Positions 23,701-34,140 of a stretch of 64,000 nucleotides of DNA are shown here, one piece after another (the first letter of the stretch is position 1; every line of letters starts with the position of its first letter). The stretch is from positions 22,700,496 through 22,764,495 of the forward strand of contig OZ024907.1 of NCBI GenBank assembly GCA_964017125.1, written 5' to 3'. The position numbers and the translations under genes are program-made. The notes beneath the pieces were generated by a model. It had not been told where the DNA came from and made no database searches. It saw only the letters and a list, made by a program, of their open reading frames with translations. The DNA is from Flabesymbios commensalis. Lineage: Eukaryota > Annelida > Polychaeta > Terebellida > Flabelligeridae.

Positions 23701-24029
23701 ACAGGGGGTTAGCTGGTTGGTTATTTTAAATTGTTTGGATCGATTTTACTATAGTGATGATCAGGGTGGCCTTAGAACTACATTGGTTGTTAAATCTACA
23801 AGGTAAATCTACTGTTACTTCTCATTCCAAAACCAAGAAATCTGGTAAAGCCGCCAGAATAACAATTATATCTACCCTACCTGATGTCATGTTTTGGTCA
23901 GTGATAGTGATATACATGACACTTAAACTTAAAACTATTTTCCTAACCACGACAAATGAATTCATTTGGATTCTCATTACTATCTCGTTCAAACTAATTT
24001 TTGATAGCGTTCTGCCAATTCTTCCTTAG
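20750..24029 (+). CDS. Receptor copy 1, exon 3: lectin-like, LDLa, LRR and 7TM parts; one frame break
   Basis: The exon starts after TATTTTCAG with GHFSHWMDGTPVTATYW, completing the first lectin-like domain. Then come a second lectin-like segment (CPIGWVKIHDNCF, from 21116), LDLa repeats (CPSAQYACHDKTC...CDGFDDCDDAADEADC from 21691; two more near 22334 and 22448, with one degenerate between), an LRR cap (CPNSCICYGYIISC, 22562), LRRs (LNLICFDASHNKIVNLP) and the first helices from about 23188. Relative to copy 2 there is one extra A within 23728-23730, in helix 5. The original frame then ends at 23806, while the remaining helices continue in the next frame to the TAG at 24027-24029. Either a young pseudogene or a base error in the assembly. 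Confidence 0.85.
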
Positions 24030-24070
24030 ATACCAAATAGTCTGTGGGCTATTTTCCACAAGAGGCATAA

Positions 24071-24076
24071 AATAAA
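24071..24076 (+). promoter_or_regulatory. Possible polyadenylation signal of copy 1
   Basis: AATAAA lies 42 bp past the conserved stop. Plausible by position only; nothing downstream confirms cleavage here. Confidence 0.35.
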
Positions 24077-25990
24077 ATCTTGTTAAACTCCACTCATAAT
24101 TAGGTTTATTGGTACCAAAACAAAGATAATCATCTTAGCAAGGAATCTAGAAGTGGTAAGTTTGTAAAAATTGTCCGAAAAAATATATTTTGTATCATAT
24201 ATTATCCGATATCACAGCTATCTGCATATGAGATGTCTATACCCAGGCTTTGATGGTCAAATAACATTGTAAAGCCAGTTATAGGAGGGTACCTTTTTTA
24301 AATTAATCAAAAAGGGTAAAGCATTACCTAAAATTCTATTTCGTACCATATCTTGGCCAATGCTACAGATATCTGCACTGTGAATATATATCCATTTTGA
24401 TGGTCAAATAATATCTTTAACCCAGTTATAGATTGATCAGATGACTCCTTGTAGGCGTTATGTGATGCTCTGGCTTTTTTGGTTGTCAAACGTTCCCCAT
24501 CCACAGTCTGTAACCGTCGTTTAGTTGATCTGATTCCATTAATAATATGTTCAAGGTAGCAAGAATATATATGTAGCAGATATTCTAATACAGTGTATGA
24601 TAATAATATTATTTTGGACGACACCCGGTTGATATTGGCCGATATTGTTTTCCAGTGTATTTCCGCTTATTGTCTGGAAATTTTACCCATAAGTCACACA
24701 GACATTGTTTTTCGTGTTCCGTCATAACATATTTGAAGCAAATGATTGTGCGAGCCCACACTTCAGGCAGCAATCACCAAATCCAGTATTCTCATTGAAG
24801 TGAATGATATGGGGAAATACACTGATGCTGACCCATAATCTGATAATTAAAGTAACATATTTGAAATATATACTTTATATCTGTGTGTTGAATTTAAGTG
24901 ATAAAAAACTTGAAGAGCGGTACAATTGGGTGAATAATTATGTAGTTACCACGATTGAATAGTGAGAGATAGGCTATAGGGAAACGGCTATTTAAATGTA
25001 TCCAGGAATGTCGTAAGAAGAGAGTGTCACAACACCTCGAGCCATTTTAATATGAAGATTTATTTTTGTGACATTTTGAATATTTGTATTGTAAGTAATC
25101 ACCCAAAATTTACAATCTGTTTTTCCTCGGATTTTGCTTTCACGCATATGTTGATGATGACTGTGCTATAGCTTATGTGTTATTGTTGGGTTACAAAATC
25201 TCGATTCCTGCAAAAAATATACATGACAAAGTCAAAATTCCAGGGTCATGAGCCTGTATTTTCGGTAGTTTTTATACAACAGCTGACAACATTTTCTGAG
25301 TAGTGCTTTGAAAAATGACTTTAATGAACTTAATATTTCCTTTACAGTGTTTTCATAGTGCGTTGCCGATTGTGTCTTAGCCGTAATAATCGAATCGAAA
25401 TTTTTAGTCTTCATCACCATATATGTTATATTTCTTTCTATTTCCAAAACGCTTGTGTGGTGTCGTGTGGAGCGGTTTCGTGACATTTGTCGAGTGGTGT
25501 CGTTTAATTTCGTGTTGTGTCGTAAAGTGTCGGGTCCTTTGGTGTTGTGTGGTTTTGTGTCGTGTCATGAAGCAATATTGCAGAATATTTTTTCCCAGTA
25601 GTTCAATATTTTCTAGTGTTTGTTCTAAGAAGATTTAGCTTTTTATTTAGAGATCATGTTTTAACACTAGTGTATCAAAGTTCTCTGCTAAAATGAAATA
25701 CTATACTGCTATTGGTGTATCAATATCGCACACCCGCGTGCTTTCCAATTGTATATCAATGTTTACTTGACAACTTAATCAATTTAAGTGGATAATTTCA
25801 ATAAAATAATAACTTGCTATGGACTTGAGAAAATTATGGTTGCATGAATGAAACACGAATCGGCAGCTATGCGTTTAGTTGATTAGCATTTGGTACTTCT
25901 TTGCAACTATATACTTTTGACGTGTGCCAATAAAATATTGTGTGTATCTAGAGAAGAAAAGATCATGCGACTTGATCGTTAAATGAGATT
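24077..25990. other. Intergenic region between the two receptor genes
   Basis: No gene. Near 24230-24270 and 24380-24430 a diverged direct repeat shares TTTGATGGTCAAATAA and CCAGTTATAG. At 25455-25570 a GTGTCGT-rich low-complexity stretch occurs. A minus-strand open frame at 24328-24624 overlaps the direct repeat and shows no family features. No promoter of copy 2 could be identified. Confidence 0.5.
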
Positions 25991-28251
25991 ATGACCAAGA
26001 TGACAGTTGCACGCCTTTTTCTCTGTCAGCTGTTTGTTCACATTATTGTCAGTGTTCCACCATTACAACATGTCCATGAGTATGATCATTCCCTGAGTAT
26101 GAATACAGGCCTCACATGGATAGATGTGTACACTACCAGATGCTTGTCACAAATATCTCACGTCAGTGATCTTATAACTGAGAAGAATATTATACATACG
26201 TGTCAGGCAAATGACTTCGGACATTGCTTATTGAGCTCCAGAATGTCATTTAAATTGGACACGCATGTTTTGGGATCATATTATCTATGTGGCGCAATCA
26301 ATATTATTTCTGGCGTCACTCCCCAGATGTATACAGCTTTTATCACTGTTCATAATGGATACGTGATGCTCTTCGAGTTTCTACATTTTGAGCTCAGCTG
26401 GACGGGTAAAATGTGTCCCAGAAACCGACTCTCGGTCAGTGATGACAATGGAACTATTCCCAGAGAAGTATACTGTGGCCGGCGTGTACCGTGGACTATT
26501 ATCTCTTCTGGTAATAAAGCTGTGTTACGTGTGATAACTACAGGAGATACAGCAGATATCAGTATCTTCTTCAGCATTCAGATGATCTCTGTGGTTACTC
26601 AGTTTTCCTTACAAATGGTTGTCTTTAACAATGATGAGGAAGTCATACACTACACACAGACAGGGGTACTAGATGGAGAGAGCAAGCGGCGAGATGTCAT
26701 TATCAAATACACTGTTATGTCTAAGCCCTCAAGTGCGTTTAAAGTGCTGGTTGATTGGGTATTCACAAATGATAGCAGTGATTTTCTGCGTGTTTATGAC
26801 GGTCCTGGTTCATTATCAGCTCCTATATCCATGCTGAATGAACAATTTGTTAGTGGGACATATGTCTACTTCAGCAGCGCATACATCGTTTCTATACATC
26901 ATAGCTCCTTATACCAAGAATTGCATGTGAAGTTTAATAACATAATGAACTCCAGAAATTCTGATAGTAAAGGATGTCCATCTACCTCATTCCTTCCTAA
27001 TGACAAAATCACGGGTAAATTGCCTTCATCATATACTATATCGTCACCGTCTACCAGGCCAGAAAATACAGTATGTCAAATCAACATAGTGTCACAAAAA
27101 CATTCCAAATATTACCCAATCTTTCACATCCGTCAGTTTAGTTTTCTTGGTCCGACGTCCATGCAATATGAAGTTGATGTAAATTGTCAATATGGCGGTG
27201 TTTACCTCACTACTTATATTCTCGGCCTAGACGAAAGTCACTCTGTCTGGAATATATATACAGGGTGTGACAGTGAAGGCACCTATGTACCAGCCGTACT
27301 TACTTCAAATGGTACCACGCTAACTGTCCTGGTGTCATTCTTTGGAGGATACTCATATGGGGACTTCACAGGGATAGTGGATTTTACTCTATGTAAAGGC
27401 TTGTATGTTGATTGTGACGATAAACCAGTACTATTGCCTCTTGTTTCCCCCTGTTTTAACATTCACATATCACCCCCTAAGTATACCGAATCTAGCTACG
27501 GGAATTGTATGTTGGATATTAAACCAAATCGACAAATACTCGGACCATCAACATTATTGCTGCATTTTAAAAATAGATTATTCTTCTCGCGTGAAATATT
27601 TTGTAATTCTTCAGCATCACTGTATATTACCAGAATATATAATTGGCCGTTTAATTTAAATTATAACCGTGAACATCATCTCATCACTGACACAGATAGA
27701 TTTCTCCTGCGTGAAGCTTTTCTCGTTGACTTACATCTAGAGATTCCTAAATGTAGATATAAGAAATATGATTCTTATCTGACACTGAATAGAGCATCTT
27801 GTCAGCACGTGAACTACAACAGTCCAGATGTCACACTTATCATGGACAAGACGTGTTGGGGAAAAGGAGAGAAATTCGGTGCATTTTTGCCGGAGACAAC
27901 CCAATATTTAGTGATGCCTTCGCGTAATGAACGAGCGTATATACTATTGTATTATGACTCTAGTTGTCCAGATGAATGTAGAAACCACACTGTTCACATG
28001 ATTGAGCTGAACAAAGAACAGAGAGCAGTTTTCAACTACACGTCACATATTGCACCAGACGGACACACATATCTACAAAGCAACATCAACTATGATGGCA
28101 TACTCCTTAAAATAGTACCCGAGTTCAGTGTTTGTCAAACTTATTGCAGAGGAACTATTTATATGAGTAATCACAGAATTGAAGAAGTTAAACACGCTAT
28201 AACAGGAGATGCACTGCGCAATAAGGACTCGGATATGTTAAAAAAACGCAG
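25991..28251 (+). CDS. Receptor copy 2, exon 1: signal peptide and CUB-like ectodomain
   Basis: ATG at 25991; the signal peptide contains ARLFLCQLFVHIIVS. Residues 1-753 of the predicted protein. CUB-like features: YCGRRVPWTIISSGNKAVLRV (about residue 160), RVYDGPGSLSAPIS (about 266) and VSFFGGYSYGDFTGIVDFTLC (about 455-475). A cysteine-bearing C-terminal part has CRYKKYDSY (about 585), CWGKGEKFGAF and CPDECRNHTV. The donor CGCAG|GTATTT at 28252 leaves phase 2 and joins 28487 in frame; the open frame past it is intron. The first 200 residues and the last 170 are nearly identical to copy 1, while the middle is far more diverged. Role inferred: extracellular recognition part of a membrane receptor. 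Confidence 0.9.
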
Positions 28252-28486
28252 GTATTTATGTTCAATGTATTGATTCGATAGAAATGTGCATGATTATATT
28301 TCACTGTTTGAGCATCCAACGTGATATGTTATCAGGTTGCAGTAACTATAGAACGTAGCTATGGAATAATTATTGTCTTAGAATTATTAGATACTATACT
28401 ACTGGATGGGTCATTGAGTAACACATGTGTTTCTCGCAAACTTTTACAATGAACTAAAGGAAATTATTGAAAATGACTTTTTTCAG
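28252..28486 (+). other. Receptor copy 2 intron 1, 235 bp
   Basis: GTATTT donor and TTTTTTCAG acceptor. No insertion is visible; this is probably close to the ancestral intron size. Confidence 0.85.
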
Positions 28487-28661
28487 AAAAAAATCATGGG
28501 CAGAAGCCGCAAAGTTATGTGAATCTGGTGGTCATCAGCTAAGCTTAGTTGATAACGTGGACAAGACAAGGACAATCTATCGTAATCATATGCTTAACAA
28601 TAACGCCAACATCCGAGATTATGGACAAGTTATGTTTCTTGGGTTGCAACGTTCACAGAAG
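28487..28661 (+). CDS. Receptor copy 2, exon 2: first half of C-type-lectin-like domain
   Basis: 175 bp. The first base completes an Arg codon with AG from exon 1. It encodes KKSWAEAAKLCESGGHQLSL and ends MFLGLQRSQK at the donor GTGATA, phase 0. The W-x-x-A-x-x-x-C and F/LGLQR motifs correspond to the first helix and the WIGL-type strand of the lectin fold. Confidence 0.9.
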
Positions 28662-29365
28662 GTGATATTATCGCATTAGACCTGCCTATTTTTAAATAAA
28701 ACCGGTTAAAATAAAAATATTTTATTTAATTGACAGCCGTAGGTAGAATATTTACTTGATAAAACTTGGTAATCTAATATTTAATAACTCTAGTAATTGC
28801 TCGAGAGGAGCTTGCAGCGTGGGGCTGACGCGATATTACGCACTAGTTCTGGTATCAACCTTACCGTGCCTATATTTGTATCACCTGGTGAGGTAGGTGT
28901 ATTGACCTGTAGACAAAGCAAGACAGCAAAGCTAGTCCGCCAGGAGACAAATAGTGTACAGGGTCCGTATTCTCGTCCAAGTTACGATATGATATATTGT
29001 AGGCTTCGGATTGGTCGAATCGCAAGAATTATACTTATACGAGAATACGGACCCAGGAGTCTGACCAACTGAAATCAGGCTTTAAGCCACCAGGCCAGAT
29101 ATGAGGGACAAAGACTGACCCCTTTGATATGTGCTCTGATTGATCTGGGACATTTAAAGCACCATCATTGAACCGCCGTCTTTAAGTTACCATCCATGTT
29201 CGACATTTATGCCATCCAATATTTTTGAGCAACGCAATGAAAATGAGCACATTGCCTGGGACACAAATGACGACAACATACTGCATATTAAATATAACCT
29301 AGAACATTTAAAAACAAAATGCTAATTTTCAAATGGTAAGATTTCACAATTGTTGTTTTTTTCAG
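28662..29365 (+). other. Receptor copy 2 intron 2, 704 bp, with a hairpin insertion
   Basis: GTGATA donor and TTTTTTCAG acceptor. The copy 1 intron has 216 bp. Much of the excess is around an inverted repeat at 28961-29054. A 91-codon open frame here overlaps that repeat and is not a gene. Confidence 0.8.
28961..29054. repeat. Inverted repeat with 16-bp perfect arms
   Basis: GGGTCCGTATTCTCGT (28961-28976) is the exact complement of ACGAGAATACGGACCC (29039-29054). The 62-bp centre is unpaired at first sight. It probably marks a small foldback element; family not recognised. Confidence 0.8.
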
Positions 29366-32300
29366 GGTCATTTTAGCCATTGGATGGATGGTACACCTGT
29401 CACAGCTACTTACTGGCATGATCCCAATAAGAACAAACATATGTTTCCTCACCAGATCCAGTCTTATAATATATCAGAAAAATACAAAACTTGGAAATCA
29501 GATGTTCTTTATCAACAATTACTAAGCCATGTTACGCCGGACCAGCCTAGCAGTAGCTTGGAGAACAATTGTACAGGATCTCTACTATTTGCACATGGCT
29601 ATCCTATATCCTGGATCACTATACCATGCCATGTACAATTCAGTGCCAGCTTTGGCTGCACTGAACGCAGACACCGATGGCACGATGTGCAAAATAAAAA
29701 TGGAACCGTTATTCCCTTTTCTCAAACGATATGCCCTGATGGGTGGGTTAAGACCTACAACATATGTTTCATGGCTCTAAAACCTGAAACATCCGCATCT
29801 TTCTATAAAGCAGAAGAGATCTGCAGAAACTATAATGCTACCCTTCCTGTTTTGAACAAAGCCTATCTAGGAAGTGCAGACCAGCACAAACCACATATGA
29901 TTGTACATAGGCCAGTGTCTGATGGATTGGTGAACGAATTTAGAAATGTCTACTTTTCTATTGTTAAATCTGTTATAAACCAACCGGATCATTCTATTAC
30001 AAATGCTCTCGTCGGTCACCCGATTCTTATCACAGACGAATATAGAATATATCAAGAAGTGCTTAACGCTTTACAGGTGGTGTTACCTGATCTTGAAGAT
30101 GTTCAAATGTTCGCCAGAAGACGTCAGGGCCATATGTGCATCGTCTTGACAACGGGCCATCTTCAAAAGCACTATCTGCATGGGTTTTATTTGCGCACTG
30201 GTCTCTATACTATGGACAATTGGGGTATTAAATATCGTCCATGTGGAGCTGAGGTTAATGCTGAAGTTGTATTGTGCGAGAAACCCGCCCGCTTTCAAAG
30301 ACCCGTGTGTCCAGCCACACAACATCAATGTGATGATAAGAGCTGTATACAGCTATTTTACGTCTGTGACGGAATCAATGATTGTGACGATGGTGCTGAT
30401 GAAACCATATGTTTTGGCAATTTCTCAACTTTTATATCAAAATCTAATATATCCGTATACACCAAAAATATCGTGACTTGCCACTTAAGTAAACAGGTGG
30501 ATTTTCCAAATATTTCTTCGTACATACATATAAATGCGTTCTGTGATGGCGCTTTACAGTGTAGCAATAGTTATGATGAGGTGGTCTGTCAAATTAAACC
30601 GGACAAGCCCCTTCCTGCTGATTTTATAACATCCACTAATTACCAATGGCCTCTCAATACATACAAATTTAAACGTCGTATCAGCAGATCAGATAAAATC
30701 ACGTGGCTTAAAGATGTTGTTGCTTCTTCTAGACATTTACAGTACATCTACACGTCTCGACATGATCAAGATGTAGTATCGTTTGAGCAGGAATTCGCTA
30801 TGATCAATATGTCCACGAATGTATCTTCATTTTCTCCATATAAAGTCGAATGCGAATATAATTATAATAATTATTTTAGTGATATTTGCAGAACTAATCC
30901 AGCAATTGGTGGTTGTGGACAAATCTATCCCAGCTACATATGTCAACATATTGGCTGTCCTGGCATGTTGAAATGTGGGGCCAGTTTCTGTGTCATTGTT
31001 AGTGCTGTGTGCGATGGTATACAAGATTGTGCAAATGCTGAGGATGAAAAAAACTGTCGGTTTTTGACGTGCCCAGGACTTTTCAGATGTCGTAGTGAGA
31101 CTACTTGTTTGGGACAGCACAATGTTTGTGATGGTCAAGTAGACTGTGAACAATCGCAAGATGATGAAGTTGACTGTCGTCCTTGTCCTGATTCATGTAT
31201 CTGTTATGGTTATATCATAAGTTGTCAGTTAGTGGATGAGAACTCTCCTATTTTAGCCACACTTTATTACTGGAAGGTGGTTAATATACAACTTTCGTTT
31301 GGCTACGCACCGTTGGATCAAATTTCCCCATTTTGCAATATGTTATTTCTTGATTTCAGTGATACTGAATTACGCTTCATTAAATTAGATTCATCGCTAA
31401 CTCTATGTACAAATCAGCTAATTAAGCTGAATGTTAGTAAGAACATAATATCTACACTTACATTTATATCTCACTCAGCTTGGCTGAATCTTATCTGCTT
31501 TGATGCGAGTCACAACCAAATAGTCAATCTGCCATCAAAGCTTCCTGAGAGACTGCAGTACATATATCTAGAGGATAATTTGTTGAACTTCATCTCTAAA
31601 GAATTTAGCTCTTTCTTGTATAATATGGTGTTTCTAGATGTATCAAATAATGCACTGTATATTTTAGAATTACATTTATCAGTCGGTAGAGATGCCTCAG
31701 TTATTTTAGTAAATGTACCAGACAGTCGGTCATGTTGTCTGTTGCCCGATCACGTTGTATGTCACACAGTTAATATTGTATATCATAGTTGTCAAAGCAT
31801 ATTTCCATATATTTGGCTGCAGTGGATGTGGATTGCAGTCGCATTTATATTTAGCACTTTATCTATCTTTGTTATTATACGTTTCTTTATCATGGGTAAG
31901 GATACGGCTAAGGGTACAGGAACACATTTTCGTGTTATCATGAGTAATATTATTAGTTCAAATTCTATGCTCAGTTTATATTTTGTCGTAGTATCATCGT
32001 TTGGGAGTCAAGCTACTAATTTATATGTCTGGAAAACACAATTTACTTGTAAAATTATCTACATAATTTTTTTCTCTTCGCTACATGGTAATATGTTTTT
32101 CAATATATTCAGATCAATATTTGTCATCTTGAAAACCGTATTTCCGTTTAAGCATCAGTGTAGATGGCTACGATTCTCTGCAGTTATTTGTTCAGGTTTC
32201 TGGGTCCTGACCATATCACTTGCTATTGCTGTATTAGCAGTTTTAGGTGGATTAACTAACAATATGTTATTTTACACCAATGTAGGTCAGGCGTGTACAC

Positions 32301-32650
32301 TATTTTGTGTTGGTACTGGTACAGACGGGGTTAGCTGGTTGGTTATTTTAATTTTTTGGATTGATTTTACTCTAGTGTTGATTAGAGTGGCACTAGAACT
32401 ACATTGGTTGTTAAACCTGCAAGGTAAATCTAATGTTACTTCTCATTCCAAAACCAAGAAATCTGGTAAAGCCGTCAGAATAACAATTATATCTATCCTA
32501 CCTGATATCATGTTTTGGTTAGTGATAGTGATATACATGACACTGAAACTTGAAACTATTTCCTTAAACATTTCAAATGAATTCATTTCGATTCTAGTTT
32601 TGATTTTAATCAAATTAGTTTTTGATAGCGCTCTGCCAATAGTTCCGTAG
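29366..32650 (+). CDS. Receptor copy 2, exon 3: lectin-like, LDLa, LRR and seven-helix parts, intact
   Basis: Residues 813-1906. Completes the first lectin-like domain (WMDGTPVTATYW ... NNCTGSLLFAHG ... FGCTE), which lacks EPN/QPD and WND, so calcium-dependent sugar binding is unlikely. Second lectin-like segment from CPDGWVKTYNICF (935). LDLa repeats at about 1127-1162, 1343-1378 and 1381-1417, with a degenerate one at 1184-1224; DC...DE calcium residues are kept in the good ones. LRR cap CPDSCICYGYIISC (1419), LRRs to about 1590, then seven hydrophobic helices from about 1628. Helix 3 ends FRSIFVILKTVFPF without DRY/ERY. Helix 7 ends DSALPIVP, then TAG, so the NSALNPxxY motif is incomplete and there is no tail. 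Closest known type: GRL101/LGR-like rhodopsin-family receptors. Confidence 0.92.
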   Translation, partial: GHFSHWMDGTPVTATYWHDPNKNKHMFPHQIQSYNISEKYKTWKSDVLYQQLLSHVTPDQPSSSLENNCTGSLLFAHGYPISWITIPCHVQFSASFGCTERRHRWHDVQNKNGTVIPFSQTICPDGWVKTYNICFMALKPETSASFYKAEEICRNYNATLPVLNKAYLGSADQHKPHMIVHRPVSDGLVNEFRNVYFSIVKSVINQPDHSITNALVGHPILITDEYRIYQEVLNALQVVLPDLEDVQMFARRRQGHMCIVLTTGHLQKHYLHGFYLRTGLYTMDNWGIKYRPCGAEVNAEVVLCEKPARFQRPVCPATQHQCDDKSCIQLFYVCDGINDCDDGADETICFGNFSTFISKSNISVYTKNIVTCHLSKQVDFPNISSYIHINAFCDGALQCSNSYDEVVCQIKPDKPLPADFITSTNYQWPLNTYKFKRRISRSDKITWLKDVVASSRHLQYIYTSRHDQDVVSFEQEFAMINMSTNVSSFSPYKVECEYNYNNYFSDICRTNPAIGGCGQIYPSYICQHIGCPGMLKCGASFCVIVSAVCDGIQDCANAEDEKNCRFLTCPGLFRCRSETTCLGQHNVCDGQVDCEQSQDDEVDCRPCPDSCICYGYIISCQLVDENSPILATLYYWKVVNIQLSFGYAPLDQISPFCNMLFLDFSDTELRFIKLDSSLTLCTNQLIKLNVSKNIISTLTFISHSAWLNLICFDASHNQIVNLPSKLPERLQYIYLEDNLLNFISKEFSSFLYNMVFLDVSNNALYILELHLSVGRDASVILVNVPDSRSCCLLPDHVVCHTVNIVYHSCQSIFPYIWLQWMWIAVAFIFSTLSIFVIIRFFIMGKDTAKGTGTHFRVIMSNIISSNSMLSLYFVVVSSFGSQATNLYVWKTQFTCKIIYIIFFSSLHGNMFFNIFRSIFVILKTVFPFKHQCRWLRFSAVICSGFWVLTISLAIAVLAVLGGLTNNMLFYTNVGQACTLFCVGTGTDGVSWLVILIFWIDFTLVLIRVALELHWLLNLQGKSNVTSHSKTKKSGKAVRITIISILPDIMFWLVIVIYMTLKLETISLNISNEFISILVLILIKLVFDSALPIVP

Positions 32651-33385
32651 TTGTTGCTGCAAAAATGTGTGCACTTAACTATTACCATTTTACCTTAGTC
32701 TAGACTAGTTCCTGCAGAACAGAATATTAAGTTTGCTCTCCGAATTTCTGCTATCCGCTGTTTTCAGATATACGTGGCTGATATGATTGTGTGGACTGCA
32801 CATTAAATATGACTGTCCAGTTATTACGGGGATAAATAATGTACGTTGCTCTTCTTTATTGCGACATGTATTTTATCCACAACTAATTATAGTTGACATT
32901 GAAGGTATACATTTACGTGCTATTTTGTAGTTATGTGTAATACTATAATATTTCCACTTAATACGTTTCAAGGATAAAGATATTAGTAAATTGATGTATA
33001 ATATCAATCGTGAAATGGTGTGTTTCAGATCAACTCCTAATTATAAGATGTTAAATGGAGCTTCGACTTACGATTAATTACTTAGTTAACAGCCAAGGTT
33101 GATTTATTGTAGCACGTGACGCTGGAGAAAACAGATAAAAACACATGGCTGCTTAGTATGGGCTGCTGCATAATTAGAAGCCATGGCATGTGTGAAGTCA
33201 TATTTGGTAATCATAACTACACCATATCCCAAAAGCCTTGCAAAAACCAACATGAAACAAATGCGTACTGATATAAGCACCCAGTATAATAACCACGGTG
33301 TCATCGTAAGCACAGCTTACACAGCTTGAAGTAAGGAGGTCTTGAGAACGGAGGTCCGATTGTTTGCCCTACCCCCTCGCCGGTC
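32651..33385. other. Downstream of receptor copy 2
   Basis: An ATTAAA at about 32803 is the nearest candidate polyadenylation signal. Nothing else is recognised. This stretch is not similar to the downstream region of copy 1, so the duplication ended near the stop codon or this part has diverged. Confidence 0.45.
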
Positions 33386-33993
33386 TTAAAGAATCATTCA
33401 GCTTCAAAACGCGCATGCCTGGGACGGTCAAGTGTAGGCCAACATTAGCCTATTGAGTACAGATTGACGTCATTAATATAGCCACTGAACTGATTACAAG
33501 ATACTACTTAAACGAGACATTGATCCAATGCTGTTTTAATGTTAGGCCAACGTCTACATTGAACCAACATTAGATAAATGTACAATGTTTGAGAGAAAGT
33601 CCTCCTGCCCAGCAAACGCAAGCCATTTGTATGACATTTATGCAATGTAGGCCCAACGTCTTCGACGTTGGTCAAACATTGCATAAAGTCATACAAATGT
33701 TTTGTGTTTACTGGGTGACAATACATTCAAGCTTGGGGGGTCAAGCAGTTTCCAAACCCCCGCAGTAATACAGTCAGTTTGTTTGCAAGTAGGCGACCAA
33801 GTAGGGGCAAAAGACAAGGGCTTTGAATTATTACCTCATAGATGTCGCTCAAGTATATATGAACTTGCTGTGATCGGAGAACTTGCTCTTAATGATGGTA
33901 TGAAACGCATATTTAGTATTATTATGGAATAGGGCCTTAGCTTACCCACGGGCACTATTGCCCGCGAATTTTGACAGTTGACTACACCTTTAA
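33386..33993 (-). mobile_element. Element A copy 3, inverted, 608 bp
   Basis: Begins TTAAAGAATCATTCAGC and ends CAGTTGACTACACCTTTAA, the reverse complement of copy 1 along its whole length, including GTTTGCAAGTAGGCGACCAA and the two internal foldback units (33515-33600, 33610-33715). With copy 1 it brackets the receptor pair in opposite orientation. Confidence 0.8.
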
Positions 33994-34140
33994 TTTCAGC
34001 TGCTTCAGGTCACGGGGCAACAACTGTTGAACACCTTCTCATTCAGTATCCTCCAACAATTCGCAATCGGATTCAAGTCCGGTGAATTGTTCTTTGCACA
34101 GAAAGTCGGAAAGATTATTGGAGCACCATTACACCGGTAT
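33994..34140 (-). mobile_element. Tc1/mariner-type transposase fragment
   Basis: On the minus strand 34115-34025 encodes NNSPDLNPIANCWRILNEKV. NSPDLNPIE-x-x-W is the signature around the third acidic residue of Tc1/mariner DDE transposases; here the Glu is Ala. It is only a tail fragment. At 34255-34400 on the + strand, STRRWFNWINKHDTRRRDHG could be a transposase helix-turn-helix remnant, but in the other orientation. Confidence 0.6.

Noticed and set aside
24328-24624. 98-codon minus-strand open frame
   Set aside because: Overlaps a diverged non-coding direct repeat and shows no family motif or splice context.
28797-29072. 91-codon open frame in receptor copy 2 intron 2
   Set aside because: It covers an inverted repeat and is absent from the matching intron of copy 1.
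33508-33932. Short open frames in the element A inverted copy
   Set aside because: They translate foldback units and recur wherever the repeat occurs.
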